From NCBI GenBank assembly GCA_900544195.1, contig UQUJ01000058.1, forward strand, positions 1 to 19,452: a stretch of 19,452 nucleotides of DNA. The letters are read 5' to 3'. Source of the stretch: an uncultured Alistipes sp. (lineage in GTDB: Bacteria; Bacteroidota; Bacteroidia; Bacteroidales; UBA932). Of this stretch, positions 13,823 through 19,452 are shown piece after piece. How positions within the stretch are numbered: position 1 is the stretch's first letter; every line of letters starts with the position of its first letter. The notes beneath the pieces were generated by a model that did not search any database, was not told where the DNA came from, and saw only the letters and a list, made by a program, of their open reading frames with translations. A program made the translations under genes and the position numbers.

Positions 13823-14284
13823 CTATTCGTGCGTGGCGAAGCGCTGCCGGGCGAGGGTCTCGTACTTGGTGCCGGGACGGCCGTAGTTGGCGTAAGGGTA
13901 GATGGAGATGCCGCCGCGCGGTGTGAAGAGGCCAGTGACCTCTATGTACTTGGGGTCCATCAACTTGATGAGGTCCTTCATGATCTTGTTGACGCAGTCC
14001 TCGTGGAAATCCCCATGATTCCTAAAACTGAACAGATACAGTTTCAAGCTCTTGCTCTCGACCATCCGCACGTCAGGAATATAACTGATCCTGATCTCGG
14101 CGAAGTCCGGCTGTCCCGTGATCGGACACAGGCTCGTGAACTCCGGGCAGTTGAACCTCACCCAGTAATCGTTGCCCTGATGCTTGTTGACGAACGTCTC
14201 CAAAACCTCAGGAGCATAGTCACTTTTATATTCAGTCTTCTTGCCGAGGGACTGAAGACCCTCCAATTCTCTTCCTTCTGCCAT
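13823..14284 (-). CDS. queF: NADPH-dependent 7-cyano-7-deazaguanine reductase
   Basis: QueF reduces preQ0 to preQ1 with NADPH in queuosine (tRNA wobble base) synthesis. This 153-residue protein is the short, single-domain type. It has the catalytic cysteine C53 in FTSLCPITGQPDF and the acid D60. The QueF signature ESKSLKLY lies at about 76-83, and SFRNHGDFHED (86-96) has H90/H94/E95 at the substrate pocket. All expected residues are present. ATG 14284 gives the normal length. It lies 336 bp downstream of yhhQ on the same strand, and both serve queuosine. That gap may mean separate transcription. Confidence 0.96.
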   Translation of the reverse strand: MAEGRELEGLQSLGKKTEYKSDYAPEVLETFVNKHQGNDYWVRFNCPEFTSLCPITGQPDFAEIRISYIPDVRMVESKSLKLYLFSFRNHGDFHEDCVNKIMKDLIKLMDPKYIEVTGLFTPRGGISIYPYANYGRPGTKYETLARQRFATHE

Positions 14285-14620
14285 AAATAAAAATTTCTAT
14301 TTATCCCAAATCCACGGACCGTTGATAACTTGACGTATATCTATTATGTAAGCGCTAAAAAACAAGTTGGTAAAGAATTGGCGGTATTTTCGAGGATAGA
14401 TGTCTTTTTGAAGAAGGAGTGTGCCGGTGGCACATCTGCTGATGAAAAAAAAGACATATAGACCGAAAAGGCAATCAAAGATTACCAAGTTATTCTTTAA
14501 GGGTTACTATAAGCAATTACCCATAGGAACACTTATTCTAAAACAAACATATATCATCAAAACTTCGCATGTGCAAACGCATCAAAGCGTTCCTTGAATT
14601 TCAAGGAGTGGTCTGTGAGA
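14285..14620. other. AT-rich gap between yhhQ and queF
   Basis: These 336 bp lie between two co-directional queuosine genes. A minus-strand frame at 14297-14488 could encode a 63-residue peptide with one hydrophobic N-terminal segment and stops 12 bp before queF, but its composition looks like AT-rich noise and I do not call it. A CCTTGAA/TTCAAGG dyad near 14590-14607 may help end the yhhQ transcript. Confidence 0.4.
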
Positions 14621-15337
14621 CTATATTTCATTAACTTTAAATGGATTATACGATATATTCTCATCATAGGTGTCGATTCCCTCGTGCGCCTTGACCTTCC
14701 TGACAACCCAAGAAGTGACAGGCAGGATGATGATCTCGTAAAGGGTTTTCGCCACGACCTGAGTGAACATCAGATTGATGACCGCTCCGAAAGGCAGCAT
14801 TCCGCCGAACGCTATCGGGAAGAAGATCAGTGAGTCCGTAGCCTCACCTCCGATGGTGGAGATGATGGCCCTCCAGCCGAAGCCCTTACCTTTGGTCGCA
14901 ACCTTCATCTTGGACATGATCCACGCGTTGACAGTCGAGCCGGCGATGAACGCCAGAAGCGAGCCGATCATCGATCTCGGGACCAGACCGAACAGGGAGT
15001 TGAAGCTCTCGGCGGCGGCATAACTGTCCTCATACATCGGCTTAGGCAACTTCGTGACGATGAACGACGCGATGGACACGAAAAGACACATAGCGAAGCC
15101 GATCCAGATTGTCAGACGGGCTTTCTTGTAGCCATAAACTTCCGTAAGGCAATCGTTAAGGATGTACGAGATCGGAAACAGAAGCACAGCTCCGGTGAGT
15201 TGGACAGGAAGCGGGCCGACCTGCCAAAGACGAGGGATGAAGATGTTGGAAACAACCAGACACACGCAGAATGTCACTGACATCCAGACGTAGGTAACAG
15301 ACAGCGTCTCACGCTGTTGATTAACTGAATTTGACAT
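14621..15337 (-). CDS. yhhQ: Queuosine precursor transporter, YhhQ/VUT family
   Basis: YhhQ-type proteins import preQ0/preQ1 or related queuosine precursors across the inner membrane. This 238-residue protein has six likely membrane helices (about 14-34, 44-62, 75-96, 115-135, 155-175 and 183-205). It carries the conserved loop NDCLTEVYGYKKAR (61-74) and the GGEATDSLIFFPIAF segment (163-177), both typical of the family. ATG 15337 is preceded by a leader of about 70 nt and the promoter TATCTTTG (minus strand, 15415-15422). Its neighbour queF makes the next intermediate, so the pair suggests preQ0 can be taken up and then reduced. The leader can form a GC-rich hairpin, but I cannot match it to a known preQ1 riboswitch. 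Confidence 0.92.
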   Translation of the reverse strand: MSNSVNQQRETLSVTYVWMSVTFCVCLVVSNIFIPRLWQVGPLPVQLTGAVLLFPISYILNDCLTEVYGYKKARLTIWIGFAMCLFVSIASFIVTKLPKPMYEDSYAAAESFNSLFGLVPRSMIGSLLAFIAGSTVNAWIMSKMKVATKGKGFGWRAIISTIGGEATDSLIFFPIAFGGMLPFGAVINLMFTQVVAKTLYEIIILPVTSWVVRKVKAHEGIDTYDENISYNPFKVNEI

Positions 15338-15414
15338 TTTCTTTCTTGTTTTTAACGTGGTTTCAAGAACACAGGGCCGTTCCTTTGTCAGAGGGCCGGA
15401 CCCTTTTGCGGGTG

Positions 15415-15422
15415 CAAAGATA
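15415..15422 (-). promoter_or_regulatory. yhhQ promoter -7 element
   Basis: The minus strand reads TATCTTTG, about 78 nt upstream of the yhhQ ATG, leaving a leader with a GGGTC/GGCCC pairing possibility. It is back to back with the promoter of the prenyl synthase gene at 15462, so the 155-bp region is divergent. Confidence 0.6.
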
Positions 15423-15461
15423 GCAAGAAAAAGACAAATATGATATTCTATGGAAATTTCT

Positions 15462-15469
15462 TATCTTTA
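15462..15469 (+). promoter_or_regulatory. Prenyl synthase promoter -7 element
   Basis: TATCTTTA, followed by C, is one base from TAnnTTTG and lies 24 nt upstream of the ATG at 15493. The -33 region is AT-rich without a clear TTTG. Confidence 0.5.
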
Positions 15470-15492
15470 CATCCCTAAAAAAACACGAACAA

Positions 15493-16476
15493 ATGCTTAA
15501 TCAGGAAACCATCGACGCAGCAGTCAAGAATCTTTTCAATGAGATAAAGTTCACGCAGGAGCCTTCCGGACTCTATGATCCGCTCAGGTACATGATCGAG
15601 ATCGGGGGAAAACGAATCCGCCCTACCTTGTGTCTCATGGCATATTCATTATACAAGGACGAGTTGACACCGGAGATTCTGGAGCCGGCGGCGGGGATTG
15701 AGGTTTTCCACAGCTTCACACTCATCCACGACGACATCATGGACCGTTCGCCTCTTCGCAGAGGGGTGGACACGGTCTGGAAGAAATGGGACTCCGACAC
15801 GGCGATTCTTTCGGGGGATGTGATGTGCATTGACAGCTACTCTCGCATCGCGCACGCCCCGTCGGCCCTCGTAGGCAGCGTGATGGCGTTGTTCTCCAAA
15901 ACAGCGGCCGAAGTGTGCGAGGGACAACAATATGACATGGAATTCGAACGGCTCAAGACAGTCCCGATGGCTGATTACATGAATATGATAGGGCTCAAGA
16001 CGAGTGTGCTGATCGCCTGCGCCGCGAAAATGGGGGCGATCATCGGAGGCGCGCCCGAGAAGGATCAGAACCGCCTCTATGACTACGGCTACAATCTCGG
16101 TCTGGCGTTTCAGGTGGCCGATGACTACCTTGACGCGTATGGAGACGAGAAAATCTTCGGGAAGCCTATCGGAGGCGACATCCTCAACGAGAAAAAAAGT
16201 TGGCTGACTGTCAGGGCTTTCGAAAAGGCGGACGACAAGCTGAAATCCGAACTTCTGGAAGCGATGTCGGCCAAGGCTGAGACGGCCGAGGAGAAATCAA
16301 ACAAGATCAATCGTGTCAAAAGCATCTACAACGACTTGGCGGTCGGCGAGGATGCCAAGAAAGTGATTGTTGACCTGACCGGTAAGGCTCTCGACTGCGT
16401 CTCCGGCATCTGCGACGGCGAGCGTTTGGAGACCTTGCGCCATTTTGCCGACCGGCTTGTGGGACGGACAAAATAG
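15493..16476 (+). CDS. Polyprenyl diphosphate synthase (trans-type, class I)
   Basis: This enzyme condenses isopentenyl diphosphate onto an allylic primer, using Mg2+ bound by two aspartate-rich motifs. In this 327-residue protein the first is D80-D81-I-M-D84 (LIHDDIMDRSPLRRG) and the second is D210-D211-Y-L-D214 (FQVADDYLDAYGD). It also has GGKRIRP (38-44), which binds diphosphate. The residue five before the first motif is F75, a bulky side chain that usually limits product length, so a short product (C15-C20) is more likely than the menaquinone side chain. It feeds isoprenoid, quinone or undecaprenyl synthesis. Transcribed divergently from yhhQ. A structured hairpin follows at 16528-16580. 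Confidence 0.92.
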   Translation: MLNQETIDAAVKNLFNEIKFTQEPSGLYDPLRYMIEIGGKRIRPTLCLMAYSLYKDELTPEILEPAAGIEVFHSFTLIHDDIMDRSPLRRGVDTVWKKWDSDTAILSGDVMCIDSYSRIAHAPSALVGSVMALFSKTAAEVCEGQQYDMEFERLKTVPMADYMNMIGLKTSVLIACAAKMGAIIGGAPEKDQNRLYDYGYNLGLAFQVADDYLDAYGDEKIFGKPIGGDILNEKKSWLTVRAFEKADDKLKSELLEAMSAKAETAEEKSNKINRVKSIYNDLAVGEDAKKVIVDLTGKALDCVSGICDGERLETLRHFADRLVGRTK

Positions 16477-16527
16477 TCTTTGAGAAGCAGTTTTGAATTG
16501 TTTGTTTGAAGGGTTGAGAGTGAAAAA

Positions 16528-16580
16528 CCTCAGTTTCGACCGCTTCTTCCAAGGAAGATAGCGGTGCTGTCTGACTGAGG
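16528..16580 (+). terminator. Two-tier hairpin after the prenyl synthase gene
   Basis: CCTCAGT (16528-16534) pairs with ACTGAGG (16574-16580). Within it CCGCT (16540-16544) pairs with AGCGG (16560-16564), and CTTCC (16546-16550) with GGAAG (16553-16557) around AA. It starts 52 nt after the stop and precedes the manC promoter. It is likely a terminator or RNA-stabilising structure; no T-run follows. Confidence 0.45.
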
Positions 16581-16664
16581 AAGCGGGAAGAAAATGAAGA
16601 TTTTTTCACCTCAAAGAACATTTCAAACAAGTCAAAACAGCTTCTCAATATCAAGGATTTTTCC

Positions 16665-16672
16665 TATATTTA
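16665..16672 (+). promoter_or_regulatory. manC promoter -7 element
   Basis: TATATTTA, followed by C, has one change from TAnnTTTG and lies 29 nt upstream of the chosen ATG at 16702. The longer frame would start upstream of this promoter (16594), which argues against that start. Confidence 0.5.
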
Positions 16673-16701
16673 CAGATAATGCTAAAACACACGGAAAAAT
16701 T

Positions 16702-17799
16702 ATGGAGACACATGTTGTGATTATGGCGGGAGGCGTCGGCAGCAGGCTGTGGCCTGTCAGCACTCCCGAAAAACCCAAGCAATTCATTGATCTGCTTGGG
16801 ATAGGGAAGACCTTGATCCAGCTTACTATGGACAGGTTCACCCCGGTCTGCAACCCGGGAAATTTCTGGGTTGTCACGTCCGAGAAGTATGTGCCGATTG
16901 TCCGGGAACAGCTTCCCGAGATTCCGTCCGGACATATTCTTGCAGAGCCTGAGCCCCGCAACACCGCACCTTGCATCGCCTACGCATGCTGGAAGATTTC
17001 GGCCGAATGCCCGGATGCCAACATCGTGGTGACCCCTGCGGACGCACTTATCATCAATGAGCAGAAGCTCTCGAACATCATCCGCAAGGCCTTGAATTTC
17101 ACGGCTGAAGGCGGCAGGATAGTCACGGTCGGCATCGAGCCTTCACGCCCGGAGACCGGCTACGGCTACATATTCGCCGAAGAAAAACGTCCTGACGAAG
17201 TAGTCAAGGTCCGTGAGTTCAAGGAAAAGCCGGATCTTGCCACCGCCAAGGAATATCTCGCCGCTGGCACCTATTTCTGGAACGCGGGAATCTTTGTCTG
17301 GAGCTCCAGGACCATCATCGGCCAGATGCGCGCCCACGCTCCGCAGATCGCCGGAGTCATGGACAGCATAGCCGCATCTTTCGGAACTTGCGATGAGGAC
17401 GCGGCCGTCAGGGAACTCTTCCCGACTTGTGAGAAGATTTCCATCGACTATGCCGTAATGGAGAAATCGGACGAGATTTACGTGATTCCATGTGATCTTG
17501 GATGGTCCGATCTCGGCAGTTTCAGTTCAATCAAGGAGCATATTCCGGCACCGGAGGACGATCCCGCCCCGGACGGGATCTCATCAGAAGGAAGTTGCGG
17601 AGACAACAAGATCATAGGAGGAGACGTGCGCCTTTTTGACTGCAAAGGCTGCATAGTGCATGCGGAAGACGCGAAGACAGTTGTCATAAAGGGGCTGGAA
17701 GGGTACATCGTGGCCGCCAAGGATGGCAATTTCCTCGTCTGCCCTCTCGCCGACGAGCAGAGGATCAAGGAATATTCAGCCCCGAAAAAGGGCTGCTGA
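16702..17799 (+). CDS. manC: Mannose-1-phosphate guanylyltransferase
   Basis: This enzyme makes GDP-mannose from mannose-1-phosphate and GTP for glycans and GDP-fucose. The 365-residue protein opens with the nucleotidyltransferase signature AGGVGSRLWP (9-18), then PEKPKQF (22-28). It has the ETGYGYI and FKEKP sugar-binding segments in the middle and a C-terminal left-handed beta-helix-like region. It is the single-domain form with no phosphomannose isomerase fusion. ATG 16702 is used because the longer frame has an unrelated 36-residue leader that lies across the promoter, and the family starts with a short M-x-H-V-V-I-M. The glycosyltransferase gene follows after 21 bp, implying an operon for surface polysaccharide or glycolipid. 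Confidence 0.93.
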   Translation: METHVVIMAGGVGSRLWPVSTPEKPKQFIDLLGIGKTLIQLTMDRFTPVCNPGNFWVVTSEKYVPIVREQLPEIPSGHILAEPEPRNTAPCIAYACWKISAECPDANIVVTPADALIINEQKLSNIIRKALNFTAEGGRIVTVGIEPSRPETGYGYIFAEEKRPDEVVKVREFKEKPDLATAKEYLAAGTYFWNAGIFVWSSRTIIGQMRAHAPQIAGVMDSIAASFGTCDEDAAVRELFPTCEKISIDYAVMEKSDEIYVIPCDLGWSDLGSFSSIKEHIPAPEDDPAPDGISSEGSCGDNKIIGGDVRLFDCKGCIVHAEDAKTVVIKGLEGYIVAAKDGNFLVCPLADEQRIKEYSAPKKGC

Positions 17800-17820
17800 T
17801 CATTCAGGAATATTCATGCG

Positions 17821-18975
17821 ATGAGGTACGTGTTTATCGTGCAGGGAGAGGGCCGCGGGCATCTGACCCAAGCCATCTCAATGGAGAGGCTGCTTCGGGA
17901 AAACGGCCACGAGGTGGCGGCCATTCTGGTCGGCAAGAGTCCGGCGCGCCGGCTGCCATCATTCTTCGAGGAGACCGTGCATGCCCCGGTGGAAATGTTC
18001 GAAAGCTTCAACTTTGTGCCTTCGTCCTCAAACCGCAAGGCAAGCGCGTTCAGGACAGGACTTTACAATGTGCTCCACATCGCCGGGTTCCTCCCGTCAA
18101 TCCGATTCATCTCCCGACGGTTACGGGAGATCAGTCCTGACGTTGTGGTCAACTTCTACGACATCCTCGGCACTATGGGCTACAGGTTCAGCCGTCTGAA
18201 AGCTCCGATGATCTGCCTGGGGCACCAGTTCCTGTTCCTGCACAAGGACTTCAAATTCCCGGCGACAGGATACTCCGGTCACTACGCTCTGAATTTCTTC
18301 ACGAATATGGTAGCTCATGGGGCGGCCAAGGTTCTCGCCCTCAGCTTCCGTCCGATGCCTGACGATCCCAAGCACAGGATAAAGGTCGTACCTCCCCTTC
18401 TCCGCCAGGCGGTGCTTGGTCTTCGCCGCGCCTCCGGGGAGGATGATCCATCCGTTCACGATGGAGGCTATATTCATGGCTACATGCTGAACGCCGGCTT
18501 TTCACAGGATGTCATGGATTGGCATACCGCCCATCCCGACGTTCCGCTGAGGTTCTTCTGGGACAAGGTTGATGAGGCTCCAGTGAAAGTAGTTGACAAG
18601 ACTCTATCGTTCTACTACCTGGATGACGAGGAGTTCCTGCGCCAGATGGCCGGCTGTCACGCCTATGCCTCCACGGCAGGGTTCGAGTCGGTCTGCGAGG
18701 CGATGTATCTTGGCAAGCCGTTGCTCATGGTGCCGTCTCATGTGGAGCAGAAATGCAATGCGTACGATGCCACGGAAGGTTACCGGATGGCTTTGCGGTC
18801 TTCAGACATCGGATTTACTAAGGGTGAGGCACCACGTCCTGCGGTCTCATCCGAGAAGTTCGATCTGGATCTTCTGCTGCATTTCGCTGATAATGAATTT
18901 GTAGCCGACAAATCGTTTCCAGACTGGGCCAGGGCGGCGGATTCCGTGTTCTTGAAAGAGCTGACATTTTCGTAA
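17821..18975 (+). CDS. MJ1255/VC2487-type glycosyltransferase
   Basis: A 384-residue GT-B fold protein. The N-terminal domain starts MRYVFIVQGEGRGHLTQA (acceptor side). The C-terminal nucleotide-sugar domain contains the Gly/Glu patch ASTAGFESVCEAMYLGKPLLMVPS (about 287-310) followed by EQKCNA, as in MurG/UDP-glucosyltransferase relatives. This matches the MJ1255/VC2487 group, whose acceptors are unknown. There is no signal peptide or membrane helix, so it is cytosolic or peripheral. It starts 21 bp after manC. An earlier ATG at 17816 stops at once and is out of frame. Gene order suggests use of GDP-mannose or a sugar derived from it, but this is inference. Confidence 0.85.
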   Translation: MRYVFIVQGEGRGHLTQAISMERLLRENGHEVAAILVGKSPARRLPSFFEETVHAPVEMFESFNFVPSSSNRKASAFRTGLYNVLHIAGFLPSIRFISRRLREISPDVVVNFYDILGTMGYRFSRLKAPMICLGHQFLFLHKDFKFPATGYSGHYALNFFTNMVAHGAAKVLALSFRPMPDDPKHRIKVVPPLLRQAVLGLRRASGEDDPSVHDGGYIHGYMLNAGFSQDVMDWHTAHPDVPLRFFWDKVDEAPVKVVDKTLSFYYLDDEEFLRQMAGCHAYASTAGFESVCEAMYLGKPLLMVPSHVEQKCNAYDATEGYRMALRSSDIGFTKGEAPRPAVSSEKFDLDLLLHFADNEFVADKSFPDWARAADSVFLKELTFS

Positions 18976-18991
18976 AATTTTCTCGAAAATA

Positions 18992-19023
18992 TTTGGAGAA
19001 TTCATTCGAATACCCTACCTTTG
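18992..19023 (+). promoter_or_regulatory. Consensus promoter of the tRNA-Lys genes
   Basis: TTTG at 18992-18995, a 20-nt spacer, then TACCTTTG at 19016-19023: a full match to the Bacteroidota TTTG / TAnnTTTG consensus. Transcription would start near 19030, about 35 nt before the first tRNA. Confidence 0.8.
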
Positions 19024-19064
19024 CAATCCCAATCAGGAAGACCACTTCTTGAAAAGGTTGGAAA

Positions 19065-19137
19065 GATTCGTTAGCTCAGTTGGTAGAGCACAACACTTTT
19101 AATGTTGGGGTCTCGGGTTCGAGCCCCGAACGGATCA
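19065..19137 (+). tRNA. tRNA-Lys (anticodon TTT)
   Basis: A 73-nt cloverleaf. Acceptor GATTCGT pairs with ACGGATC (one G-T pair). The D arm is GCTC...GAGC, and the anticodon stem CAACA/TGTTG holds loop CTTTTAA with TTT at 19098-19100. The T arm is TCGGG/CCCGA, with A as discriminator. CCA is not encoded. Reads AAA/AAG lysine codons. Confidence 0.97.
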
Positions 19138-19198
19138 CAAAAGGAGCCAAGCTTCTTTCCAGAGCAAAAGGCCGCAAGGCACACGCTCAAAACATAAT

Positions 19199-19271
19199 GC
19201 TTTGCTAGCTCAGTTGGTAGAGCAACTGACTCTTAATCAGTGGGTCTAGGGTTCGAGTCCCTAGCAGAGCA
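19199..19271 (+). tRNA. tRNA-Lys (anticodon CTT)
   Basis: A 73-nt cloverleaf. Acceptor GCTTTGC pairs with GCAGAGC. The D arm is GCTC...GAGC, anticodon stem ACTGA/TCAGT holds loop CTCTTAA with CTT at 19232-19234, and the T arm is TAGGG/CCCTA. The discriminator is A and CCA is not encoded. It lies 61 nt after the TTT gene, probably in the same transcript. Confidence 0.97.
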
Positions 19272-19272
19272 C

Positions 19273-19309
19273 AGCAAAAGGCTTCAGATATCTTCTGAAG
19301 CCTTTTGCT
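19273..19309 (+). terminator. Strong hairpin terminator of the tRNA operon
   Basis: Perfect 16-bp stem, AGCAAAAGGCTTCAGA (19273-19288) with TCTGAAGCCTTTTGCT (19294-19309) and a 5-nt loop. It begins two bases after the last tRNA and the 3' arm contains TTTT. After it, 19310-19452 shows no gene; a TATCTTTA at 19435-19442 may be a promoter for a gene beyond the window. Confidence 0.85.
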
Positions 19310-19452
19310 GTTACTGTATGCCCGTCTCCAATCGAGTCTGGGCCGTATGCAAATAATCAAATGAAAAATTATTGCTTATCCTCAGAAATTAAGAGACTTA
19401 AGTAATCATTAAAAAATAACTTGAACAATTTGTATATCTTTATGGTCTATAT

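Noticed and set aside
14297..14488. Small membrane protein upstream of queF (63 codons, minus)
   Set aside because: One hydrophobic segment in AT-rich sequence, no family pattern and no clear start signal; too weak to call.
15338..15414. preQ1 riboswitch in the yhhQ leader
   Set aside because: The leader can form a GC hairpin, but I cannot find the preQ1-I loop and A-rich tail pattern, nor a convincing class II or III fold.

Overview
The window reads as a chromosomal piece of a Bacteroidota (Bacteroidales-type) bacterium. The main support is the promoters: a TAnnTTTG -7 element recurs just upstream of genes. Examples are TACCTTTG at 19016-19023, with a TTTG -33 box exactly 20 nt upstream, and copies on the minus strand at 6683-6690, 13177-13184 and 15415-15422. 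Shine-Dalgarno sequences are mostly absent, and queF and rsgA products fit this phylum. Species cannot be named from the sequence.

Layout. (1) 116-559: a small four-helix membrane protein of unknown function. (2) 772-6652, minus strand: a six-gene redox operon read leftward, marR - hdrC-like - hdrB-like - hdrA-like - small hdrC-like - a fused membrane cytochrome b/4Fe-4S/double-CCG protein (HdrE-HdrD type). Together they look like a soluble HdrABC-type flavin/iron-sulfur electron carrier module coupled to a membrane quinone (menaquinone-type) oxidoreductase, with its own MarR regulator. The physiological substrate is unknown. (3) About 6690-11037: a visibly AT-richer accessory stretch. It holds palindromes, REP-like repeats, a candidate structured RNA with promoter, two overlapping tiny ORFs ending at a perfect hairpin, a broken zinc-ribbon/PH-like gene, and an SPFH-GYF_2 / GYF_2 / membrane protein operon. 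(4) 11038-13167, minus strand: an AAA-type ATPase and the ribosome-assembly GTPase RsgA. (5) 13168-13822: a repeat-rich gap with a 30-bp tandem array and a nested inverted-repeat (MITE-like) element. (6) 13823-15337, minus strand: queF and yhhQ, two steps of queuosine metabolism and salvage. (7) 15493-18975, plus strand: a polyprenyl diphosphate synthase, mannose-1-phosphate guanylyltransferase and an MJ1255-type glycosyltransferase. (8) 19065-19309: two tRNA-Lys genes (TTT and CTT) with a near-consensus promoter and a strong terminator.

The observations most worth following are: the hdr operon with a REP-like inverted pair translated inside its membrane subunit; the 7218-7734 transcription-unit-like segment (promoter, long irregular hairpin, two ORFs overlapping at an A7 run, hairpin); and the SPFH/GYF_2 module beside it. 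A 17-bp motif is shared by two intergenic sites, and its core recurs in two palindromes. Gene identities come from reading motifs by eye; no database search was possible.
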